From contig NZ_FWXH01000013.1 of NCBI RefSeq assembly GCF_900176305.1, positions 25,165-89,164 on the forward strand: DNA of 64,000 nt. The letters are read 5' to 3'. This DNA comes from Clostridium acidisoli DSM 12555 (lineage in GTDB: Bacteria > Bacillota > Clostridia > Clostridiales > Clostridiaceae). Every line of letters starts with the position of its first letter. The first letter of the stretch is position 1. This document shows, in pieces, positions 38,942-46,722 of this stretch. Under the pieces are notes generated by a model. That model ran no database searches. It was not told where the DNA came from and worked only from the letters and a program-made list of their open reading frames with translations. The position numbers and the translations under genes are program-made.

Positions 38942-38951
38942 AGGGACCGCT
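38934..38951 (+). other. Junction site 1 right (putative attR of element 1)
   Basis: Partner of 31552-31569; matches at AT-AA-AAAG-GACC-CT positions. It contains the GIY-YIG stop codon and the re-entry into ManC coding sequence. Confidence 0.7.
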
Positions 38952-39326
38952 ACATGCATAGGTCTTGCAGCTGCAAAGCTTATGAAAAAGGACAACGACT
39001 CCATAATGATGGTATTTCCATCTGATCATTATGTTGAAGATGAGAAGGCATTTGTTGATACATTGAAGCAAGCAGTGAATACTGTAAATAAAAAAAGGGG
39101 ACTTATAACTATAGGAATAACGCCTACAAGGCCTGAAACAGGATATGGGTATATACAAATGGGAGAAAAGGTTATGAATGTGGAAGGCACTTATAAAGTA
39201 GAACGGTTTGTGGAAAAACCTAATGTGGAAGTAGCAAAAGATTTTTTACTTGCAGGGGATTATCTTTGGAACAGTGGAATGTTTGTATGGAGAGCAGATG
39301 CTCTCTTTACTATAGAAATGCAATGA
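38934..39326 (+). CDS. manC: Interrupted GDP-mannose pyrophosphorylase gene, middle segment
   Basis: Codons from 38943 to 39290 (116 residues) encode the middle of ManC: GTATCIGLAAAKL, the FPSDHYV metal motif, ETGYGYIQMGE, VERFVEKP and WNSGMFVW. No ribosome site precedes the first ATG, and the frame overlaps the GIY-YIG gene end, so independent translation is unlikely. Downstream the frame runs into intervening DNA (ALFTIEMQ, stop). Its frame is continuous with the 5' segment at junction 1 and the 3' segment at junction 2. Confidence 0.9.
   Translation: MNKGTATCIGLAAAKLMKKDNDSIMMVFPSDHYVEDEKAFVDTLKQAVNTVNKKRGLITIGITPTRPETGYGYIQMGEKVMNVEGTYKVERFVEKPNVEVAKDFLLAGDYLWNSGMFVWRADALFTIEMQ
39291..39304 (+). 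other. Junction site 2 left (putative attL of element 2)
   Basis: AGAGCAGATGCTCT aligns with AGAGCAGATTCTCT at 44066-44079: nine identical bases, one mismatch, then CTCT. Both copies read R-A-D in the ManC frame (FVWRAD). Recombination here removes 4775 bp including pyc. Confidence 0.75.
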
Positions 39327-39403
39327 CAAATGCGTAAATAATTCATTTTTATTTGATAAATTAATAAAAATGCTTATTTTATGCATGAAATGACAAAAAC
39401 TTA

Positions 39404-39432
39404 TTGCATTTTATTGAGAAACACGTTATTTT
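39404..39432 (+). promoter_or_regulatory. Promoter candidate for pyc inside element 2
   Basis: TTGCAT (39404-39409), 17-bp spacer, TATTTT (39427-39432), just inside the left end of element 2. It would let pyc be expressed independently of manC. Confidence 0.45.
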
Positions 39433-39467
39433 AGTAATTAATGATAAAAATAAATAGGGGGATAAAA

Positions 39468-42400
39468 ATGAGCGAATTTAAAAGAGTATTAGTTGCCAAC
39501 AGAGGGGAAATTGCAATAAGAATATTTAGAGCTTGTAAAGAGCTTGGTATAAGAACTGTTGCAATTTACTCTAACGAAGATAAATATTCCTTATTTAGAA
39601 CAAAAGCGGATGAGGCTTATCTAGTTGGGGAAAATAAAAATCCAGTTGAGGCTTATTTGAACATAGAAGAAATCATAAATCTTGCAATTAAAAAAGGTGT
39701 AGATGCAATACATCCAGGATACGGTTTTCTATCTGAAAATGCCGAATTTGCAAAGAAATGTGAAGAAGCGGGAATTGAATTTATCGGACCTAATGCAGAG
39801 ATGATGGAAAAATTAGGAGATAAAATTAAATCTAAAATTGCTGCACATGCAGTTGGAGTGCCAACAATTCCAGGATTTGAAAAGGATATTGAATCCGTGG
39901 AGGAAGCAAAAAAACTTGCTAAAGAATGTGGTTATCCTATAATGCTAAAAGCTGCTGCTGGCGGCGGTGGAAGAGGAATGCGAATTGTTAGAAGTGAAGA
40001 TCAACTAGAGGCATCATTTCTAAGTGCTAAAAGCGAAGCTAAAAAAGCATTTGGAATTGACATAATGTTTATGGAAAAGTACATAGAAAAACCGAAACAT
40101 ATAGAAGTTCAAGTTCTTGGAGATAAATATGGAAATATAGTTCACTTATATGAAAGAGATTGTTCCATTCAAAGAAGACATCAAAAAGTAGTTGAATTTG
40201 CTCCGGCTTTTTCAATTTCAGAGGAAAAAAGAAATGAAATATGTAATGATGCACTTAAAATAGCTAAATCTGTTAATTATAGAAGTGCAGGAACTTTAGA
40301 ATTTTTAGTAGATATGCACGGAAATCATTATTTTATAGAAATGAATCCAAGAGTTCAAGTTGAGCACACAATTACAGAAATGATTACAGGTATTGATATA
40401 GTTCAAAGCCAGATACTTATAGCAGAAGGACATAGACTAGATTCAGAAGAAATTGGCATAAAATCTCAAGAAGAAATTAAGCCAAGAGGATATTCGGTGC
40501 AATGCAGAATAACAACTGAAGATCCAACAAATAATTTTGCACCTGATACGGGTAAAATAGAAGTGTATAGAACTAGCTCAGGTAATGGAATAAGACTTGA
40601 TGGTGGAAATGGTTTTGCAGGAGCAGTTATAAGTCCGTATTATGATAGTCTTCTTGTAAAAAACATATCCTGGGGTAAAAGCTTTAAGGATGCTATAAGA
40701 AAATCTATTAGGGCTATGGAAGAAACAAATATAGTTGGAGTAAAAACAAACATTGGATTTTTAATAAATGTACTTAATCATCCAGACTTTTTACAAGGTA
40801 AATGTGATACTGGATTTATTGATGAAAATCCAGAACTTATTGATCTTATGCCTAAAGCAGATGAGGAAAGTAGAGTATTAAAGTACATTGGTGAAAAAGT
40901 TGTTAATGAGACTAAAGGTGAGAAAAGACAATATGATGTACCAGTAGTACCTAAGATAAATATTACAGAAAATTTAAGTGGCACAAAGCAAATACTTGAT
41001 TCTGAAGGTACAGCTGGACTTGTAAAATGGATAAAAGATCAGAAAAAGCTACTCCTTACAGATACAACTATGAGGGATGCTAATCAGTCTCTTATGGCTA
41101 CAAGAGTTAGAACAAGGGATATGATAAAAATTGCACAGCCAACTTCAGTTTATGGAAAAGACTTGTTTTCTCTTGAAATGTGGGGAGGAGCAACTTTTGA
41201 TGTTTCATACCGTTTCTTAAATGAGTCACCATGGGAAAGGCTTAGACAATTAAGAAAAGAAATACCAAATGTACTTTTTCAAATGTTAATTCGTGGAGCA
41301 AATGCAGTAGGATATAAGAATTATCCAGATAATGTAATACGCGAATTTATTAAAGAGTCAGCTGAAAGTGGCGTTGATGTGTTTAGAATTTTTGACTCTT
41401 TAAACTGGTTAAAAGGTATGGAAGTATCAATAGACGAAGTACTTAAAAGTGGAAAAGTTGCAGAAGCTTGCATATGTTACACTGGAGATATATTAGACGA
41501 TAGAAGAGAAAAGTATAACTTAGATTATTACGTAAATTTAGCTAAGGATATTGAAAAAACAGGAGCACATATATTGGGAATAAAGGATATGTCAGCTCTA
41601 TTAAAACCTCATGCGGCATTTAAACTTATAAAAACATTAAAAGAGGAAGTAGGAATGCCAATACATCTTCACACACATGATACTACAGGCAATGGTGTTG
41701 CAACTGTAATAATGGCAGCAGAAGCTGGAGCTGACATTGTTGATACTGCATTTAACAGTATGTCAGGATTAACAAGCCAACCAGCACTTAATTCTGTAGT
41801 AGCTGCATTAAAAAACACAAGAAGAGATACGGGTATAGATTTATATGGAATACAGGAAATTTCAGATTACTGGGCTGCAGTAAGACCGGTTTATTATAAG
41901 TTTGAATCAGAATTGATATCTGGTTCTGCAGAAATATATGAATATGAAATTCCAGGTGGCCAATACTCCAATTTAAAACCTCAAGTTGAAAGTTTTGGGC
42001 TAGGGCATAAATTTAATGAAGTAAAACAGATGTATAAAGAAGTTAATGATATTGTTGGTGACATAGTTAAGGTAACGCCTTCATCAAAAATGGTTGGAGA
42101 CTTTGCTATATTTATGGTTCAAAATGGACTAACAAAAGAGAATATATATGAAAAGGCTGCAAATTTAGCATTCCCAGATTCAGTAGTAACATATTTTAAA
42201 GGAATGATGGGTCAACCAATGAATGGCTTCCCAGAAAAACTTCAAAAGCTAGTACTAAAGGGAGAAAAACCAATAACATGCAGACCAGGAGAGCTTTTAG
42301 AAGCTGAAGATTTTGATAAGATAGGCGAGTATTTAAAAGGTAAATATGATTACGAGCCAACTATGAAGGATAAGCTTAGTTATGCATTGTACCCTGATGT

Positions 42401-42896
42401 ATTTGAAGGATATTTAAAATATATAAGGGAATTCGGTGATTTAAGCAGAATGGGAAGTGATATATATTTCCATGGACTTTCTGAAGGTGAAACTTGTGAA
42501 GTTGAAGTTTCAAAAGGAAAAAGCTTCATAATAAAGCTTATAAAAGTAGGCAAAATTGATTCAGAAGGAAATAAAACTTTATTTTTCGAGGTAAATGGTT
42601 TTAGAAGAGAAATTAAAGTTAAAGATAAAAACAGTAAGAACATTATGCAAATAATTGAAACAAAAATTGCTGATGCTTCAAACCCAAAAGAAATTGGAGC
42701 ACCTATACCTGGAACAATCCTATCTGTACTTGTAAAAGAGGGAGATACGGTTAAAGAAAATGATGCTCTAGTAATTGTTGAGGCCATGAAAATGGAAACA
42801 AGAGTTACAGCTGCTGTAGGTGGAACGGTTGAAGTAATTAATGTAAAAGAAGGACAGCAGGTAAGCTCAGGAGAATTGCTAGTAACAATTAAATAA
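39468..42896 (+). CDS. pyc: Pyruvate carboxylase
   Basis: A 1142-residue biotin enzyme that carboxylates pyruvate to oxaloacetate, the main anaplerotic step. Biotin carboxylase domain (about 1-450, with KAAAGGGGRGMR and EMNPRVQVEHT), carboxyltransferase domain (about 525-800, TMRDANQSLMATRVRTRDM and HLHTHDTTGNG), and a C-terminal biotinyl domain with EAMKMET (biotinylated Lys). ATG 39468 follows AGGGGG. Full-length and apparently intact, yet it sits alone with a recombinase inside the 4.8-kb segment interrupting manC, an unusual place for a central metabolic gene. Confidence 0.97.
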   Translation: MSEFKRVLVANRGEIAIRIFRACKELGIRTVAIYSNEDKYSLFRTKADEAYLVGENKNPVEAYLNIEEIINLAIKKGVDAIHPGYGFLSENAEFAKKCEEAGIEFIGPNAEMMEKLGDKIKSKIAAHAVGVPTIPGFEKDIESVEEAKKLAKECGYPIMLKAAAGGGGRGMRIVRSEDQLEASFLSAKSEAKKAFGIDIMFMEKYIEKPKHIEVQVLGDKYGNIVHLYERDCSIQRRHQKVVEFAPAFSISEEKRNEICNDALKIAKSVNYRSAGTLEFLVDMHGNHYFIEMNPRVQVEHTITEMITGIDIVQSQILIAEGHRLDSEEIGIKSQEEIKPRGYSVQCRITTEDPTNNFAPDTGKIEVYRTSSGNGIRLDGGNGFAGAVISPYYDSLLVKNISWGKSFKDAIRKSIRAMEETNIVGVKTNIGFLINVLNHPDFLQGKCDTGFIDENPELIDLMPKADEESRVLKYIGEKVVNETKGEKRQYDVPVVPKINITENLSGTKQILDSEGTAGLVKWIKDQKKLLLTDTTMRDANQSLMATRVRTRDMIKIAQPTSVYGKDLFSLEMWGGATFDVSYRFLNESPWERLRQLRKEIPNVLFQMLIRGANAVGYKNYPDNVIREFIKESAESGVDVFRIFDSLNWLKGMEVSIDEVLKSGKVAEACICYTGDILDDRREKYNLDYYVNLAKDIEKTGAHILGIKDMSALLKPHAAFKLIKTLKEEVGMPIHLHTHDTTGNGVATVIMAAEAGADIVDTAFNSMSGLTSQPALNSVVAALKNTRRDTGIDLYGIQEISDYWAAVRPVYYKFESELISGSAEIYEYEIPGGQYSNLKPQVESFGLGHKFNEVKQMYKEVNDIVGDIVKVTPSSKMVGDFAIFMVQNGLTKENIYEKAANLAFPDSVVTYFKGMMGQPMNGFPEKLQKLVLKGEKPITCRPGELLEAEDFDKIGEYLKGKYDYEPTMKDKLSYALYPDVFEGYLKYIREFGDLSRMGSDIYFHGLSEGETCEVEVSKGKSFIIKLIKVGKIDSEGNKTLFFEVNGFRREIKVKDKNSKNIMQIIETKIADASNPKEIGAPIPGTILSVLVKEGDTVKENDALVIVEAMKMETRVTAAVGGTVEVINVKEGQQVSSGELLVTIK

Positions 42897-42924
42897 CATT
42901 AAATGTGTTAAGTCATAGTAGTTA

Positions 42925-43030
42925 GAAACTGCCAAGTACGGGTGAAGGGTTTTCAACTATGCTTCACCTTTTAACATGTGAAGCAATCGTTAAAACCCTT
43001 AACTTTGCTTCGCAATTTCTTTATATTTTG
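42925..43030. repeat. Hairpin-rich dispersed repeat, copy M2 (short)
   Basis: A GGGTGAAGGGTTTT arm and a AAAACCCTTAAC arm enclose TTTTAAC (42969-42975) and GTTAAAA (42989-42995) with AAGCAATC in the loop, then GCTTCGCAATTTCTTTATATT. It is a shorter version of the M1 repeat, lying between pyc and the convergent recombinase gene in element 2. Confidence 0.7.
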
Positions 43031-43054
43031 ATTTACTTAATATTAAATATAAGT

Positions 43055-43990
43055 CTATTTTCTATTGCATTTTAAAAGGTTTTGGACATTAATCCAGGTT
43101 TCACTTGAAATAATGCCTTCATGTTTTGCTACGGCACATATCCAATCGTTAGTTTTCCTATAAGGACCGTTTTTACCATTACGTTTGTTATAAGATAACA
43201 TCCCATGTATTCCATCCGGATTACCAATGGTTTCAATATTGCTCTCGTGAAGAAAATTAAATATAGCAACATCAGCTTTCACGTATACAATATTAGTTAA
43301 TATTCCCATTAAGGTACATTTTGAGAAATCATTGTCCATTTTTGTTTTTATACCTTTAGCCTTCAAATATTGTGAGACTTTGGAGAGCGATTTTTTATCA
43401 AGATAAATATCAAATATAAGTTTTACTATATCTAACTCATACTCTAATGGAGATAATTTGAATATTTTTCTTTCATTTAAGTATTCATCAAAAACAGTCA
43501 AAGAAGTGCTTTTAAAACCTGTAGGAGTTCTCCCACCAAGCCATCTTCCACTTCGTGCAAGTTCAAGCATATTATCTCTAACCCTTTCAGCAATGGTTTC
43601 ACGTTCTAATTGTGCAAACACTGATGCAATATACATCATAGCACGACCCATTGGTTTAGATGTATCAAATTGTTCAGATACTGATATGAAGCTTATGTCA
43701 TTTCTATCAAGATCTTCTATTAAAGAAGAAAAACCAGCTATGTTTCTACTAACTCTATCTAGCCTATAGCATATTAGAATATTAAATTTTTTTTCTTTAG
43801 CATCCTTAAGCATTTTTTTAAAGTTAGGTCTATTAAAATTTTTACCAGAAAAACCTTCATCCTCATATATTAAAAATTCATTTATGTTTTGCTGAATTAG
43901 ATATTTTTTGCACATCTTTATCTGATTTTCGATAGATTCACCCCTAGAAGAATACACAGATTTTCTTGTATAAATAGCTGCAGTTTTCAT
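43055..43990 (-). CDS. Serine recombinase, element 2 (lacks zinc ribbon)
   Basis: A 311-residue serine recombinase. The resolvase domain has the catalytic serine in YTRKSVYSSRGESIENQ, and the arginine motif CYRLDRVSRN. The Recombinase domain (about 165-300) has RTPTGFKS and ILTNIVYVKADVAIF, but the protein stops right after ISSETWINVQNLLKCNRK. The zinc ribbon and coiled coil of usual large serine integrases are absent, and no continuation is seen downstream. It is either a naturally short form or a truncated one. It lies 66 bp inside the right junction of element 2, pointing inward, with AAGGA before the ATG. Confidence 0.9.
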   Translation of the reverse strand: MKTAAIYTRKSVYSSRGESIENQIKMCKKYLIQQNINEFLIYEDEGFSGKNFNRPNFKKMLKDAKEKKFNILICYRLDRVSRNIAGFSSLIEDLDRNDISFISVSEQFDTSKPMGRAMMYIASVFAQLERETIAERVRDNMLELARSGRWLGGRTPTGFKSTSLTVFDEYLNERKIFKLSPLEYELDIVKLIFDIYLDKKSLSKVSQYLKAKGIKTKMDNDFSKCTLMGILTNIVYVKADVAIFNFLHESNIETIGNPDGIHGMLSYNKRNGKNGPYRKTNDWICAVAKHEGIISSETWINVQNLLKCNRK

Positions 43991-44056
43991 GTTAGATTCC
44001 TTAATAATCGTTTTATAGTAATCTATATGATGTAATTTTTAAAAATATTTCTTATT

Positions 44057-44533
44057 ATGGTAAAGAGAGCAGATTCTCTCCTAAGAGAGATGGAAAAATA
44101 TCTTCCTAAAATGTATAAAAGTATTATGACAATATATACGGAACTTGGAGGAGAAAGAGAGGAACAGGTTATAAGAGAACAATATGAACTTATTGACGGT
44201 ATATCAGTCGATTTTGGAATAATGCAGAAAACGAGAAGGGCCTATGTAATAAAGAGCAATTTTGTTTGGGATGATATTGGTAGTTTTGCTGCGTTATCAA
44301 GGTTTATAGGGAATTACAAAGGTAATAGTGTAAACGGCAATATATTTTTAGAACAAAGTGAGAATTGTTGTGTATTTGGAAAGGATAAACTTATAATAGG
44401 TTTTGGAATAAAGGATTTAGTTGTAGTTGATGCGGGAGATGTGATGCTTATAATGGATAAAAATAAAGATCAAGAAATAAAATCGCTTGTTAACACGTTA
44501 AAAGAAAAGGAAAGCCTTGAAAAGTATTTGTAA
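44057..44533 (+). CDS. manC: Interrupted GDP-mannose pyrophosphorylase gene, 3' segment
   Basis: From 44066, codons encode the last 155 residues of ManC: RADSLLREMEKYLPKMYKS, ISVDFGIMQKT and NFVWDDIGSF, then a full C-terminus. The upstream ATG at 44057 has no ribosome site and adds only MVK from intervening DNA. Joined to the middle segment at junction 2 and the 5' segment at junction 1, it gives a 355-residue protein of normal length. The enzyme makes GDP-mannose from mannose-1-phosphate and GTP for glycan synthesis. Confidence 0.9.
   Translation: MVKRADSLLREMEKYLPKMYKSIMTIYTELGGEREEQVIREQYELIDGISVDFGIMQKTRRAYVIKSNFVWDDIGSFAALSRFIGNYKGNSVNGNIFLEQSENCCVFGKDKLIIGFGIKDLVVVDAGDVMLIMDKNKDQEIKSLVNTLKEKESLEKYL
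44066..44079 (+). other. Junction site 2 right (putative attR of element 2)
   Basis: Partner of 39291-39304; shares AGAGCAGAT exactly and lies in the same reading frame. Confidence 0.75.
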
Positions 44534-44642
44534 AAGTCTAATCTTCATAAAATCAACACATAAATTTGCTAAAATAACATGGAGGTTAATTCTTAATAAG
44601 GATAATAAATAAAAAAACATATGAATTTAGGAGGATCACAGT

Positions 44643-45794
44643 TTGAATAAAAAGCTAATACTTGTAGCCATGACTTTAGGAATAGTGTTTACAACTAATG
44701 TAACAACTTTAGCTAGTCCATCTTTGGATAGTGAATTAAATACATCACAAAGTAAATACAATCAAAGCCAAAGCACCCTAAATGCAGCACAAAAGAAGGT
44801 TAATGACTTAGAATCAAACATAGAAATGTTAGATGGTCAAATTCAACAAAACATGACTGAGGTTAATAACATAAAAGCTAAGATAGGTAAAATACAAACT
44901 GATATAGATGTAAAAGAAGAAAGCATAAAGAAAACAGAAGCTAATATAAAAGATGAACAAGATCTTTATGATAAAAGAATGAAAGCAATGTATACTAGTG
45001 GAAATAATAGATATTTGACTATTCTTTTAGATTCAAATGGGCTAGGAGATTTTATTTCAAAGGCTGAGGCAGTAAAAAAGATTGCTCAATTTGATGAAAA
45101 ATTAATATCAAGTCTTAATGATAGAAAAAAAGAAGTGGAAGAAAAAAAGGACAAACTAGCGGAAAGTAAAAAAAATCTTACTGCTATGCAAGAAGAGAGC
45201 CAGAAAAAACTTAGTGCTTTAAACAGTAAAAAACAAGAACAATTACCACTCATTGCAAAGGCTAAACAAGAAGAAGCTTCGGCAAGTACATTAAGTGCTT
45301 CAACAAAAGCAGAAGTTGATTCCGTAAAGAAGAAAATTTTAGATGCTAAAGCAGCTGAAAATGCAAAGGTAACAGCAGCAGTGCAAAACAAAAATGTAAG
45401 TGTTAATAGAGGAGGAGCATCTGCTGGTAATGTTTCAATTTCTGGTAATGCTGTAATTCAATATGCAGCAAACTTTTTAGGAACTACATACGTATGGGGT
45501 GGAACTTCACCTAACCCTGGTTTTGATTGCTCTGGATACATGCAATATGTATATGCACATTTTGGTGTGTCAATAGGTAGAACGACTTATGATCAAATAA
45601 ATGATGGAAGTTCAGTAGCAAGAGGTGATCTTCAACCTGGAGATCTAGTATTCTTTGGTACGTACAGTAATCCTCATCATGTTGGTATGTATATAGGAAA
45701 CGGTATGTATATACATGCACCTCATACTGGAGATGTAATTAAAATTTCACCGCTTGATAGATCTGATTATTTAACAGGTAGAAGAGTAAAATAA
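44643..45794 (+). CDS. Secreted NlpC/P60 peptidoglycan endopeptidase with coiled coil
   Basis: A 383-residue exported hydrolase, likely a D,L-endopeptidase of the CwlO/PcsB-like layout. Signal peptide (1 to about 25, ending TTLAS). A long coiled coil (about 28-240, heptads with many Lys/Gln/Glu) that may hold the enzyme inactive until engaged, as FtsEX does for PcsB/CwlO. The C-terminal NlpC/P60 domain (about 265-383) has catalytic Cys in GFDCSGYMQ and His in HHVGMYIGNG. TTG start with AGGAGG upstream. Followed by its own terminator. Confidence 0.93.
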   Translation: MNKKLILVAMTLGIVFTTNVTTLASPSLDSELNTSQSKYNQSQSTLNAAQKKVNDLESNIEMLDGQIQQNMTEVNNIKAKIGKIQTDIDVKEESIKKTEANIKDEQDLYDKRMKAMYTSGNNRYLTILLDSNGLGDFISKAEAVKKIAQFDEKLISSLNDRKKEVEEKKDKLAESKKNLTAMQEESQKKLSALNSKKQEQLPLIAKAKQEEASASTLSASTKAEVDSVKKKILDAKAAENAKVTAAVQNKNVSVNRGGASAGNVSISGNAVIQYAANFLGTTYVWGGTSPNPGFDCSGYMQYVYAHFGVSIGRTTYDQINDGSSVARGDLQPGDLVFFGTYSNPHHVGMYIGNGMYIHAPHTGDVIKISPLDRSDYLTGRRVK

Positions 45795-45799
45795 TTTAT

Positions 45800-45845
45800 A
45801 AAAGAGTGTAACTTAAATTTTTAATTTTAAGTTACACTCTTTTAT
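45800..45845 (+). terminator. Terminator after the NlpC/P60 gene
   Basis: An 18-bp perfect stem (45800-45817 with 45826-45843). Confidence 0.85.
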
Positions 45846-46018
45846 TTATATAAGGCTATAAATTCATTTTCCTAAAACACATTAAATTATTTAGTCCATA
45901 TAGGATTATTACAATAATGTAAGATAATACTGATAAATGTAATGTGTAAGTCATAGCGTTAATAGACGCATTTGGATATAATTAAAATATATGACAAGGT
46001 GTAGAGGGGAATTTAAAA

Positions 46019-46705
46019 ATGGAGATATTAAAGGCTGTAAATTTAAGTAAGACTTATGGAAAAGGCGAAAACAAAGTTGAAGCTTTAAAAAATATAAATT
46101 TGTCAATTAATAAAGGGGATTTTATTGCAATTGTAGGTGCTTCTGGTTCAGGAAAAAGTACTCTTTTGCACTTGCTTGGAGGTTTAGATAGACCAACAGG
46201 AGGAGAAGTAATTATTGATGGTGAGAATATATATAAGTATAAAGAAGACAAATTAGCTATATTTAGAAGGAGAAAAATAGGATTCATATTTCAATTTTTT
46301 AACCTTATACCAGTTTTAGATGTTGAGGAGAATATAGCACTGCCTGCACTTATGGATAGTGATAAGATTGATGAGGTGTATCTAGAAAAAATAATAAAAC
46401 TTTTGGGATTAGAGCATAGAAAAAATCATCTTCCATCGGAACTGTCAGGAGGTCAGCAACAAAGAGTATCTATTGGAAGAGCTTTACTTAATAAACCAGC
46501 CATAATATTTGCAGATGAACCTACAGGAAATCTTGATAGTAAAAATTCAAAGGAAGTTATAGAACTTTTGAAGTTTACGGCAAAAACGTATAATCAGACA
46601 CTGATATTAATTACTCACGATATAAATGTTGCACCATTAGCAGATCGTGTAATAACAATTGAAGATGGAACTATAGTTTCAGATAAATATCTAAGAAATA
46701 ACTAA
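46019..46705 (+). CDS. ABC transporter ATPase (MacB/LolD/BceA type)
   Basis: A 228-residue ATPase with Walker A GASGSGKST, the Q-loop FIFQFFNLIP, signature LSGGQQQR, Walker B IIFADEP and His in LITHD. It powers the FtsX-type permease encoded 17 bp downstream. The four-gene cluster (ATPase, permease, response regulator, kinase) matches peptide-antibiotic sensing/resistance or cell-envelope modules. An ATG follows GAGGGG. Confidence 0.94.
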   Translation: MEILKAVNLSKTYGKGENKVEALKNINLSINKGDFIAIVGASGSGKSTLLHLLGGLDRPTGGEVIIDGENIYKYKEDKLAIFRRRKIGFIFQFFNLIPVLDVEENIALPALMDSDKIDEVYLEKIIKLLGLEHRKNHLPSELSGGQQQRVSIGRALLNKPAIIFADEPTGNLDSKNSKEVIELLKFTAKTYNQTLILITHDINVAPLADRVITIEDGTIVSDKYLRNN

Positions 46706-46722
46706 TAAGACGGTGAGATTTA

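Noticed and set aside
38934..39326. Middle and 3' manC pieces as independent small genes
   Set aside because: Neither has a ribosome site, each begins mid-domain, and their frames continue those of the neighbouring segments exactly at the junctions.
38351..43030. Repeats M1 and M2 as a CRISPR array or as the att sites of the elements
   Set aside because: No regular repeat-spacer periodicity, and they do not lie at the manC junctions.
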